A stretch of DNA of 64,000 bases, taken from contig NZ_CP042467.1 of the NCBI RefSeq assembly GCF_007993755.1, positions 1,774,001 through 1,838,000 of the forward strand, written 5' to 3'. This document shows, piece after piece, positions 43,666 to 51,841 of the stretch. Source of the DNA: Microvenator marinus. Lineage in GTDB: Bacteria; Myxococcota_A; Bradymonadia; Bradymonadales; Bradymonadaceae. Numbering within the stretch: the stretch's first letter is position 1; the number at the start of each line of letters is the position of its first letter. The translations under genes were made by a program, and so were the position numbers. The notes beneath the pieces were generated by a model, which worked only from the letters and a program-made list of their open reading frames with translations, was not told the DNA's origin and did no database searches.

Positions 43666-46600
43666 ATGCCAACCACAAATAAAGCCGGACTTCCTCTCAA
43701 ACTTATCTACTCAGATGATCCAGAGAACGCTCGATTTATCGGTGGGGGCCTAACCGAGGCTATCCCTGCGGTCGATTCGCGTGTGAAGCCCGACCAGATT
43801 CAGATTTTCAAGAGTCGGGATTACACAACCCTGCTCGCGACCGAGCCTCTGCCCGAATCGCTGAAAAAGGCTATCACCGAGCAAGGGCTTTTGCTCATTG
43901 AGATCAACCAGGAAACAGACCCAATCGCGGCGAATATCTCCAATGTTCTGGAGGGCGGCTCAGCCAACCCTACCGATGCCTCTGAAAACGCGCTCGCGTA
44001 CCTCTTGCACCTCTATGGTGCACTGCCCACAACCGAGCTCGCTTACGCACTGGCTCTGGCGTCTGAGCGCTTCAGGCATCAAGCATATCAACTTAAAGTC
44101 TGGATAGGGCTTGGGACTGATGTCTTCTTGAATATCGCCAAAATTAGAGCATTGCGAAGTGCACTAAACTCCCTCTATTGCAATGCCGGGCTGGCACCTG
44201 ATTTCACGATTCATGCGCTCCAATCTGAGACCGTGCTCACTCACCAAGACCCTTGGACAAACGCCTTGAGGTCTTGCGTTGCGGGGACTAGCGCGTTCAT
44301 CGCAGAGGCTGATTCGGTGACACTTTTTTCGCACGATTGGCGGGCAGATGCGCTTAGCGACACAGGAATTCGGGTCTGTGCCAATACGCCCCATATCTTG
44401 AGGAGTGAAGGATGGCTTGATGGCTGGGTTCAGGACCCGGCATCGGGTTCTGGCTATATTGAGGAGATGACCCAGCAGCTCGCCGAAGGCGCCTGGAAAA
44501 TGGCTCAGAACATCGAGGAGCGCGGCGGAATTTCTTCGGTAGCAGGCCTGTCGTGGGTCGCCTCGAAAGTTGTGGAAGATAGGGAGTCGCAACGCAACGA
44601 GGACCGCGTGATCGTGGGAGTTACGAAGTTCCAAGCCGACCCCGCACCACCACAAAACCCGACGAAGTTTCTCTACGTAGACGACCTGAACCCCATTGCA
44701 TTGAACGTACCTGAGCTTGCTGACGGGGAGCCAGCGAACCCATCCGTTCTGCTCGAGACCACGTACCGGCACCTCAACAAGAAGCCAAAGAAGTCGACGA
44801 GTGGCCGGAAAGATACTCCAGAAGGCATTCAACGCCGCGAAAGCTACACGGCTATGGACGTCAGAAATGAGACGCACCTCGGTAGCGCACCCGGCGAGTT
44901 TCCATTCACGCGCGGCGTGTACGCAACCATGTACTCTGGGCGCCCCTGGACCATTCGACAATATGCCGGCTTCTCCACCGCCGAGGACTCAAACGCGTTC
45001 TACCGAAGAAACCTCGCCGCGGGACAAAAAGGCCTCTCAATCGCTTTCGATCTGGCAACGCATCGCGGCTACGATAGCGACCATCCGAGAGTCAGTGGAG
45101 ACGTCGGGATGGCCGGCGTGGCTATCGACTCCATCCTCGATATGCAGATTCTCTTCGACCAGATTCCTCTGGATAAGATGAGCGTTTCGATGACCATGAA
45201 CGGAGCGGTCTTGCCAATCATGGCCCTCTATATCGTGGCTGCAGAGGAACAAGGTGTGCCGATGAAAGCGCTCACTGGCACCATTCAAAATGATATTCTT
45301 AAAGAATTCATGGTGCGAAACACCTATATCTACCCGCCTGCGCCCTCCATGCGAATCATCGCGGACATCTTTGAGTTTGCGGCACGAAACATGCCAAAAT
45401 TCAACACGATCAGTGTCTCGGGCTACCATATGCAAGAGGCTGGTGCTACGGCAGACCTCGAGCTCGCCTACACACTCGCAGACGGTATTGAATACGTGAG
45501 AACCGGCGTAAAATCCGGGCTCGATGTGGACGATTTTGCGCCTCGAATCTCGTTCTTTTTTGCCACCGGGATGAACTACTTCATGGAGGTGGCCAAGTTG
45601 AGAGCGGCGAGAACGCTCTGGGCTGAGTTGATGCAGGAATTTAGTCCGAAGGACCCGAAATCGTCCATGTTGCGGACACATTGTCAAACATCGGGCTGGA
45701 GCTTGACGGCAAAGGATGTGTTCAACAACGTGGTGCGCACCGGACTTGAGGCCATGGCAGCCGTACATGGCCATACCCAGTCTTTGCACACGAACAGCCT
45801 GGACGAGGCGCTCGCGCTACCTACAGACTTCAGTGCGCGCATCGCCCGAAATACACAGCTCTTCTTGCAACACGAGGCTGGCTCGACTCAGGTGGTCGAC
45901 CCCTGGGGCGGCAGTCTTTACGTCGAGAACCTGACGGGCGAACTCATTCGAAAAGCCCGCAAACATATCGCAGAGATCGACGAGCTTGGCGGCATGACAC
46001 GTGCCATTGAGAAAGGCGTTCCGAAAATGCGGATCGAAGAAGCCGCAGCGCGCACCCAGGCTCGGATCGACACGGCCGCTCAACCTATCATTGGCGTCAA
46101 TAAATATCGTGAGAGCAGCGACGAGGAGATCCCTATCCTCAAGGTAGATAACTCAGCCGTGTTGGACTCACAAATCGCGCGCCTCAAGAAGCTGCGAGAA
46201 CAGAGGGATCAGGGCGCCGTAGACAAGGCCTTGGAGGCGTTGCGAGAGGCTGCAAAGAGTGGTCAAGGAAATCTCTTGGAACTCAGTGTTGATGCGGCTC
46301 GAGTCCGTGCCACACTCGGTGAGATAAGCCAGGCGTTGGAAGACGTCTTCGGACGGCATCATGCCACCACACAGACCATTCAAGGCGTCTACAAGAAGGA
46401 AATCGAAACAGGGAGTCAGTCTTTGAATACAATCGAAGCCAAGGTCCTCGAATTCGAAAAATCGGAGGGGCGGCGCCCTAGAATTCTCGTGGCCAAAATG
46501 GGTCAAGATGGACATGACCGTGGCCAGAAAGTCATCGCAACCGCGTTTGCGGATATCGGGTTTGATGTAGATATCGGCCCTCTCTTTCAGACGCCTGAAG

Positions 46601-46878
46601 AGACGGCACGACAGGCTGTTGAAAACGACGTTCATATCGTGGGCGTGAGCTCGCTCGCCGCGGGGCACCTGACCCTTGTGCCGAAGCTCGTCAACGCACT
46701 CAAAGTCCTTGGGCGCGAAGATATTTTGATTGTGGTGGGTGGCGTGATTCCACCTGACGATTATCAGGCGCTTCGAGACGCTGGGGCGTCTGCCATCTTT
46801 GGTCCTGGAACCGTCATCGCAGACGCTGCCGTGGAATTGATCGACATCCTGAGTGAACGGCTGGGATTTAACGGATAA
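43666..46878 (+). CDS. Single-chain methylmalonyl-CoA mutase (small and large subunits fused)
   Basis: A 1070-residue protein. Residues ~385-1070 are a full large subunit: [20 protein letters not shown] then [47 protein letters not shown] with the catalytic His, [20 protein letters not shown], and the B12 domain [20 protein letters not shown]. Residues 1 to ~330 look like the second half of a small-subunit barrel: [57 protein letters not shown]. The first barrel half and the small subunit's C-terminal domain are missing. The enzyme interconverts methylmalonyl-CoA and succinyl-CoA with adenosylcobalamin. The large-subunit assignment is strong; the fusion is read from the continuous frame. Confidence 0.9.
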   Translation: MPTTNKAGLPLKLIYSDDPENARFIGGGLTEAIPAVDSRVKPDQIQIFKSRDYTTLLATEPLPESLKKAITEQGLLLIEINQETDPIAANISNVLEGGSANPTDASENALAYLLHLYGALPTTELAYALALASERFRHQAYQLKVWIGLGTDVFLNIAKIRALRSALNSLYCNAGLAPDFTIHALQSETVLTHQDPWTNALRSCVAGTSAFIAEADSVTLFSHDWRADALSDTGIRVCANTPHILRSEGWLDGWVQDPASGSGYIEEMTQQLAEGAWKMAQNIEERGGISSVAGLSWVASKVVEDRESQRNEDRVIVGVTKFQADPAPPQNPTKFLYVDDLNPIALNVPELADGEPANPSVLLETTYRHLNKKPKKSTSGRKDTPEGIQRRESYTAMDVRNETHLGSAPGEFPFTRGVYATMYSGRPWTIRQYAGFSTAEDSNAFYRRNLAAGQKGLSIAFDLATHRGYDSDHPRVSGDVGMAGVAIDSILDMQILFDQIPLDKMSVSMTMNGAVLPIMALYIVAAEEQGVPMKALTGTIQNDILKEFMVRNTYIYPPAPSMRIIADIFEFAARNMPKFNTISVSGYHMQEAGATADLELAYTLADGIEYVRTGVKSGLDVDDFAPRISFFFATGMNYFMEVAKLRAARTLWAELMQEFSPKDPKSSMLRTHCQTSGWSLTAKDVFNNVVRTGLEAMAAVHGHTQSLHTNSLDEALALPTDFSARIARNTQLFLQHEAGSTQVVDPWGGSLYVENLTGELIRKARKHIAEIDELGGMTRAIEKGVPKMRIEEAAARTQARIDTAAQPIIGVNKYRESSDEEIPILKVDNSAVLDSQIARLKKLREQRDQGAVDKALEALREAAKSGQGNLLELSVDAARVRATLGEISQALEDVFGRHHATTQTIQGVYKKEIETGSQSLNTIEAKVLEFEKSEGRRPRILVAKMGQDGHDRGQKVIATAFADIGFDVDIGPLFQTPEETARQAVENDVHIVGVSSLAAGHLTLVPKLVNALKVLGREDILIVVGGVIPPDDYQALRDAGASAIFGPGTVIADAAVELIDILSERLGFNG

Positions 46879-47884
46879 GCTTTTGAAACGGCAATCGCTA
46901 AATGTACAAGACTACGTTCGGGGGGTCGAGTCGGGTGACCGTGCAGTTTTAGCGCGGGCGATTACGCTCGTCGAGTCCAATCGCGCAGACCACCGGGAGA
47001 TGGCCCACGACATGCTTGACCAGCTCATGCCACGCACAGGTAGCGCAATCAGGCTCGGTATCACTGGCGTTCCCGGGGTGGGCAAGAGCACGTTTATTGA
47101 AGCGTTGGGATTGCACCTCATCAACGGACTCGGCCTCAGCGTGGCGGTCCTCGCCGTGGACCCGTCGAGCAGCGTGCGCGGCGGTAGCATTCTCGGGGAT
47201 AAGACGCGGATGCAGCGGCTATCGCAAGAGACCGAGGCATTCATCAGGCCATCGCCGTCACAGGGCTCACTTGGCGGAGTACACCGAAAAACCCGAGAGT
47301 CGCTCTTGGTCTGCGAGGCGGCAGGCTTTGACGTGGTGCTTGTGGAAACGGTTGGCGTGGGCCAGTCCGAGACTACTGTTGCCAACATGGTGGACACCTT
47401 TCTGGTCCTGATGCTCGCCGGTGCAGGAGATGAACTTCAGGGCATCAAGAAGGGTATTTTGGAGGTCGCGGATATCCTGGCGATCAACAAAGCGGACGGC
47501 GAGAACCTCAGTGCTGCCGACCGCGCCAGACGCGACTACAAGAACGCCCTTCATTTGTTCACGCCTCGGGATGCCGCGTGGCATCCGCCAGTGTTGACAT
47601 GCTCAGCCTTGGAGTCAAACGGCATCGAGAAGGTGTGGGACACCGTCATTGAACATCGAGAAACCTTGAGGGCATCTGGCGCATTTTCGTTGAGACGTGC
47701 GGAACAGAACCAGTCGTGGTTATGGTCGCTGGTCGAGGACGAACTCTTGCAGACCTTCAAAGCAAATCCGGATGTGCAAGAGGAGCTAGCGATGCTCGTC
47801 GACCCCGTTCGAACCGGTCAGATCAATCCGACCGGGGCCGCAGACCGCCTACTGAAAATATTCTTTGGAACACGTGACGCATGA
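46853..47884 (+). CDS. meaB: MeaB/ArgK-type GTPase chaperone of methylmalonyl-CoA mutase
   Basis: A 343-residue G3E-type GTPase that gates cofactor loading and protects the mutase from inactivation. It has [18 protein letters not shown] (P-loop), [45 protein letters not shown], and a NKAD base-recognition motif ([13 protein letters not shown]). The GTG at 46853 lies inside the end of the mutase gene (26-nt overlap); a TTG at ~46883 is a weaker alternative. The position directly after the mutase supports the mutase-chaperone role. The stop overlaps the ATG of the hydrolase (ATGA). Confidence 0.93.
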   Translation: MNGWDLTDKLLKRQSLNVQDYVRGVESGDRAVLARAITLVESNRADHREMAHDMLDQLMPRTGSAIRLGITGVPGVGKSTFIEALGLHLINGLGLSVAVLAVDPSSSVRGGSILGDKTRMQRLSQETEAFIRPSPSQGSLGGVHRKTRESLLVCEAAGFDVVLVETVGVGQSETTVANMVDTFLVLMLAGAGDELQGIKKGILEVADILAINKADGENLSAADRARRDYKNALHLFTPRDAAWHPPVLTCSALESNGIEKVWDTVIEHRETLRASGAFSLRRAEQNQSWLWSLVEDELLQTFKANPDVQEELAMLVDPVRTGQINPTGAADRLLKIFFGTRDA

Positions 47885-48672
47885 CACTCCCAAAATCACC
47901 ATCGGACCAGTCGCCCACCCTCCACAAAGGGTGGTCATTTACTTCGTTCGGACCGGAGGACGACACGGTTCCTATCATCGCCATTCATGGACTGCCCGGG
48001 TCCGTGCGCGATTTTAGGTGGCTCGAAGGGGCCTTAAATGAAATCGAGTTCGAAGGGCGCTTCATTCGACTCGAGATGCCAGGGTTCGGTCAAACTACCC
48101 GTGCAGCCGGACCGAGCCCTCAAGAAATCGCGCATGCCCTGGTAGATTTTATTGACGAAGTGGCTGGTGGGCGCGCGGTCCTGATGGCTCATTCCTTTGG
48201 GTCTGTTTATGCGGCAGAAGTAGCGGCCAGATACCCTACGCGCGTCACAGAACTTGTCTTCATCTCGCCGGTCAGCTTGAGTCCGCATCGAGGGTATCGA
48301 AAATTGCCTCCGATGCCGCTTGTGCGGGCTGCGTTGGCTTCCAAGACCACACAGCGACTCTTTCTACCTCGGTTCACAAAGGCGATGGAAAGCATGGGCT
48401 TCAAGAACATGACTGATAGAGATTCGCTACGGGTTCTTGAGTGTTTGACGAACTGGTCTTGGGAAAGACAGGCTGAAAATATGCGTTTGATCGCCCAACC
48501 CCGCACCATCTTTCACGCGAAGGACGACCGCCTTATCGAGCCAGAAAGGGTCGAAGAGCTCGCCGAGCTACTAGGCGTTGAGGTTCAATGGTTTGAGACG
48601 GGTGGGCATAATCCGCAAAAGACTCAGGCCATGGAGATTGCCGCTCAGGTCCCAAGCCCAAGACCTACCTGA
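47881..48672 (+). CDS. Alpha/beta-hydrolase
   Basis: A 263-residue alpha/beta-hydrolase fold protein. The oxyanion region is IAIHGLPGSVRDFRWL, the nucleophile elbow is LMAHSFGSVYAAEVA (A-H-S-F-G), the acid is in FHAKDDRLIEPER, and the catalytic His is in FETGGHNPQK. It has no signal peptide. The substrate is unknown. The ATGA overlap with meaB puts it in the mutase operon, so a thioesterase or acyl-ester hydrolase is conceivable. The last 28 bp overlap tail-to-tail with the outer-membrane protein gene on the other strand. Confidence 0.85.
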   Translation: MTLPKSPSDQSPTLHKGWSFTSFGPEDDTVPIIAIHGLPGSVRDFRWLEGALNEIEFEGRFIRLEMPGFGQTTRAAGPSPQEIAHALVDFIDEVAGGRAVLMAHSFGSVYAAEVAARYPTRVTELVFISPVSLSPHRGYRKLPPMPLVRAALASKTTQRLFLPRFTKAMESMGFKNMTDRDSLRVLECLTNWSWERQAENMRLIAQPRTIFHAKDDRLIEPERVEELAELLGVEVQWFETGGHNPQKTQAMEIAAQVPSPRPT

Positions 48673-49241
48673 AGCATGATGCCGTACTGAATGTAGTGAG
48701 CTGCGCGGATGTTTTCCTCGTTATCCTCCGGCCAGAGCCTGTAATACTGGACGTATGGCGCGATATCGAGGCCCAGGATCATGGGAATGATGGGAAGTGA
48801 GAGACCCGCAGCAACTCCAACGTTGACGCCCTCTGAGTCAATTCTCGGCGTGAATCCAAAGACCTCCGTTTCTACACTACCCGTGGCATACCCCACATTC
48901 GCTTGGAACATGACGATAGCCCATTCTTGCTTGACCATGGCACCGAACGTCGTGTTCCGAAATGTGAAGTCGAGCGGTCCGGACTCGTGTGGTGCTGACG
49001 CCGCGTAGCTGACGTACGGCCCCGTTAATGAGCCACCAAAGTCGAGCAAGAAGTTCGCCCCGAACCCGCCACCATAGCCCGAGCCGAATTCCACATCCGT
49101 ACCCGCGGAACTGGAATCTTGGTCCACGGCGGCCATACCACCGGACACATTGGCTTGCAGTTTAAAGCCGAGAGCCGAGGCCTCGCCAACTCCAAAGGTA
49201 AGTAGAACTGCCGAACATAAAAGGACTCGATACACATTCAT
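48645..49241 (-). CDS. Outer-membrane beta-barrel-like protein
   Basis: A 198-residue exported protein. It starts at the ATG at 49241 with AAGGAG upstream, giving the signal peptide MNVYRVLLCSAVLLTFGVGE then ASA. The mature part alternates hydrophobic and polar residues with Gly-rich turns (VEFGSGYGGGFGANFLLDFG, GPYVSYAAS, FRNTTFGAMVKQEWAIVMFQ, GVAAGLSLPIIPMI), the pattern of a small beta-barrel. No named family is recognised. It stands alone, convergent with the hydrolase. Confidence 0.7.
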   Translation of the reverse strand: MNVYRVLLCSAVLLTFGVGEASALGFKLQANVSGGMAAVDQDSSSAGTDVEFGSGYGGGFGANFLLDFGGSLTGPYVSYAASAPHESGPLDFTFRNTTFGAMVKQEWAIVMFQANVGYATGSVETEVFGFTPRIDSEGVNVGVAAGLSLPIIPMILGLDIAPYVQYYRLWPEDNEENIRAAHYIQYGIMLQVGLGLGT

Positions 49242-49335
49242 AATCACTCCTTCTCAGGTTCATCTCATCGCCCCAAAGTATGAAGTGAAATGGCGGGCCG
49301 TGCAACTCGACGGCCGCGCCAAGAGAATAGGCAGC

Positions 49336-49830
49336 TTAGCTCAGTGCAGCAATCGCAGCATCGTAGTCGGGCTCTTGTGCAATCTCTGGAACGAGTTCCA
49401 CGTACTTGACCACGCCTGCCCCATCCAAAATCACAACGGCGCGAGCAAAGAGCCCTTTGAACGGCCCGTCAGTGATCTCAAAACCGAGCTCTTTTGAGGC
49501 ATCGCTTCTGAATCCGGAGAGCACGTGAACGCCCTCAATACCTTCCGCACCGCAAAAGCGATTCATCGCGAACGGCAAGTCATTCGAGATATTGAGCACT
49601 GTGACGCCATCGATAGCTGCCGCCTTCTCGTTGAACTTTCGAACCGACGCGGAGCACACGGGAGTGTCAATGCTCGGGAAGATATTCAGAATGCGGGTAC
49701 CGCTGAACTTGCTCAACTGAGTGTCTTCGAGCCCGCCACTGGTCAACGTGACATCGGCCAGGGTAGCGCCCGTCGCAGGTACGTCGCCGTTGGTATGAAA
49801 TGGATTACCTTTGAGTGTGATAGTCGCCAT
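49336..49830 (-). CDS. tpx: Thiol peroxidase
   Basis: A 164-residue atypical 2-Cys peroxiredoxin that reduces hydrogen and lipid peroxides with thioredoxin. The peroxidatic Cys is in FPSIDTPVCSASVRKFN (Cys 59) and the resolving Cys in MNRFCGAEG (Cys 93). VLNISNDLPFA and FARAVVILDGAGVVKYVELV also fit. The start is the ATG at 49830 with AAGGAGG upstream; the frame stays open much further upstream, but that is shadow of the YceI gene. It is divergent from the YceI lipoprotein gene across 178 nt. An inverted repeat CTAAG-N17-CTTAG (49902-49928) lies in that gap and could be an operator. Confidence 0.95.
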   Translation of the reverse strand: MATITLKGNPFHTNGDVPATGATLADVTLTSGGLEDTQLSKFSGTRILNIFPSIDTPVCSASVRKFNEKAAAIDGVTVLNISNDLPFAMNRFCGAEGIEGVHVLSGFRSDASKELGFEITDGPFKGLFARAVVILDGAGVVKYVELVPEIAQEPDYDAAIAALS

Positions 49831-50008
49831 TGCTTCCTCCTTAAAGAAGTCTTGAGTTCTAAGAACTTTCCAATACGTGGCTTGGATGCCACCACAAAAA
49901 ACTAAGATGCATTTTTTCTGAAACTTAGAGTACGGTGCGCGCATCTGAGTTCCCGCCAATTTTTGGCGTAAACCACGAACACCCAAACCTTTGAAGGAAG
50001 GTAAAGAA

Positions 50009-50656
50009 ATGAAGAAACTTCTTGTACTAGCTGCTCTCGGACTCACCATCTCTGCGTGTAAGAGCGAAATCGACAACAAGCCAGCAGCCGTAGTTGCAGA
50101 GACCGAACAAGCCGTTGAAAAGGCTGAAGAAAAAACTGAAGAAGCGGCGGCTGAGGCTGGCGAGACCACAAAATTGAACCTCGGCCCAGACTCCAAAGTG
50201 GAGTGGGTTGGTGCAAAGGTTACGGGCGACCACACCGGCGGATTCGAGAAAATCTCGGGTATGGCTGAGCTCGACAAAGACGGAAACCTCACCAAGGTTG
50301 AAGTCAGCGCAGACACCACGAGCATCTACTCCGACGCTGACAAACTCACTGAGCACTTGAAGTCAGACGACTTCTTCAGTGTTGAGAAGTTCCCAACCGC
50401 AAAATTCGAAGCAACCAAAATCGAAGCCAAGCCTTCTGACAACGGAACTCACGAAATCACTGGCAACATGACCATTCGTGACCAGACCAAAACCATCACC
50501 ATTCCTGCAAAAGTTGAAGTTTCGGACTCTGGCGTGAAGGCTCAATCGGAGTTCACCCTCAAGCGTTTCGATTTCGGTATCGAGTACAAAGGAAAGGCTG
50601 ATGACCTTATCAAGGACGACGTCCTTATGAAGCTCACCTTGAACTTCCCTAAGTAA
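50009..50656 (+). CDS. YceI-family lipoprotein
   Basis: A 215-residue lipoprotein (lipobox LGLTISAC, Cys 17). A Glu/Ala-rich coiled tether follows (EQAVEKAEEKTEEAAAEAGE). The YceI lipocalin-like barrel is then clear: SKVEWVGAKVTGDHTGGFEKI, LTKVEVSADTTSIYSD, HLKSDDFFSVEKFPTAKFEA, HEITGNMTIRDQTKTITIPA, FDFGIEY. YceI proteins bind isoprenoid-type lipids, and several respond to stress. The AAGGAAGG motif lies about 7 nt upstream of the ATG at 50009. Together with tpx it may respond to oxidative stress, which is only suggested by the divergent arrangement. Confidence 0.93.
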   Translation: MKKLLVLAALGLTISACKSEIDNKPAAVVAETEQAVEKAEEKTEEAAAEAGETTKLNLGPDSKVEWVGAKVTGDHTGGFEKISGMAELDKDGNLTKVEVSADTTSIYSDADKLTEHLKSDDFFSVEKFPTAKFEATKIEAKPSDNGTHEITGNMTIRDQTKTITIPAKVEVSDSGVKAQSEFTLKRFDFGIEYKGKADDLIKDDVLMKLTLNFPK

Positions 50657-51713
50657 TCAGTCGCTCGACTTCTTCCCACATCCCAAATGTGCCGAGCAGG
50701 CGCGCTTCGTTGATACCACTGTACATCTCGAAGCGCGGCTCGAAATCCGGGATGAAAAGCACCCAACCGTGGCGGGGATGCAAAAACGAGTGACCGCGCT
50801 CGCGCCAAGTGATTGGCTCGAGGCCGCGGTGCACGAGTTGGAGCTCAACCAATGCCTGCAGGGCCAGAAACGCTTTTGGCCCTAGCTCGCCATTCATTCG
50901 ACTATAGGTGCCGAGCAGGGCTTCCCAAACCACCTCGGTCATTCCTTTGGGAAGAAAGGCTTGCCGCCTGTCCAAGAGGTCGTAGAGGAATTGACCTTCG
51001 GCAATCAGGCGCTGCAACCCCTGATCGCCGAGCGATTTGGCCGCCCGAGAAATTTCTGATCGGGAGCGCCCCACAAGATTTCCATGTTCGATTGCCGCCT
51101 CAATATAGCTCTCATGCTCGGGCTCAAGCGCCCCCAGCAGGCGAGGATCGACCACCAACTCCAAGATCTCGAGCGCCAAGATGCGTGCGCGAGCCTCATC
51201 TGAAGGTCGAAGGCCAGCGGACTGCTGCCCTTCTAAGACAGCCACCACGAAATCTGCATCCCGCAACACAACCTGCTCGCCGAGACTTGCGCGATGAGTT
51301 AGCTCCACCATCGCGACCTTAATCATCTCAAGGACCTCGATGATACGACGCCCCTTGCGATCCGGAAGCGCACCCAAAAGCCCTCGCGTCACTACTGCAA
51401 GCGCCAACGATTGCTTGGCCCAGCCCGTAAAGAGCCCAAAGCCAATAGCTCTATTCGCTCGATAGTCGTCGCTTAGAAGATAGTCGACAACTCGCTGAGG
51501 AGCAGCATCCATGCGTAGAAGCGTCATAACCTCAGCGTCCAGCATCCAAACCTGCCCATAACTCGTGCGCGCATCAAAGCGTTGTACCGTGACCGCACCA
51601 CATCGCTTGCAGGTGAAGAAGTTCAAGCCCTGATCATCGCTCGTCCACGGCTGAGCCCGCACCGAGGTGTATTGCGTCAGAGGCACATATTCGCATTGGT
51701 CGCATCGAGACAT
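50649..51713 (-). CDS. Unknown protein with N-terminal zinc ribbon
   Basis: A 354-residue cytosolic protein that I do not recognise. It opens with two CxxC pairs about 30 residues apart (MSRCDQCEYVPL, FFTCKRCGAVTVQRF), which form a zinc-ribbon-like knuckle. The remaining ~300 residues are helical with no motif I can name: RKGRRIIEVLEMIKVAMVEL, ARILALEILELVVDPRLLGA, EISRAAKSLGDQGLQRLIAE. It ends WLFIPDFEPRFEM-like (VLFIPDFEPRFEMYSGINEA). The stop overlaps the end of the YceI gene by 8 nt tail-to-tail. Confidence 0.7.
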   Translation of the reverse strand: MSRCDQCEYVPLTQYTSVRAQPWTSDDQGLNFFTCKRCGAVTVQRFDARTSYGQVWMLDAEVMTLLRMDAAPQRVVDYLLSDDYRANRAIGFGLFTGWAKQSLALAVVTRGLLGALPDRKGRRIIEVLEMIKVAMVELTHRASLGEQVVLRDADFVVAVLEGQQSAGLRPSDEARARILALEILELVVDPRLLGALEPEHESYIEAAIEHGNLVGRSRSEISRAAKSLGDQGLQRLIAEGQFLYDLLDRRQAFLPKGMTEVVWEALLGTYSRMNGELGPKAFLALQALVELQLVHRGLEPITWRERGHSFLHPRHGWVLFIPDFEPRFEMYSGINEARLLGTFGMWEEVERLIT

Positions 51714-51841
51714 GTCCGCATTCTATCGATATTTCTACGTTGGTCGAATTAGTCGAAGGACCTTTGAATCATTCAGCAATCTTGCGCTAAACTCCGCACC
51801 TTAGTCATCCAATCGCCATAGACCCCAAAACCCAGACGCCC

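Noticed and set aside
49831-50325. Long minus-strand frame that extends tpx to 329 residues
   Set aside because: The upstream part is antisense to the YceI gene, while AAGGAGG and an ATG at 49830 give the exact thiol peroxidase N-terminus.
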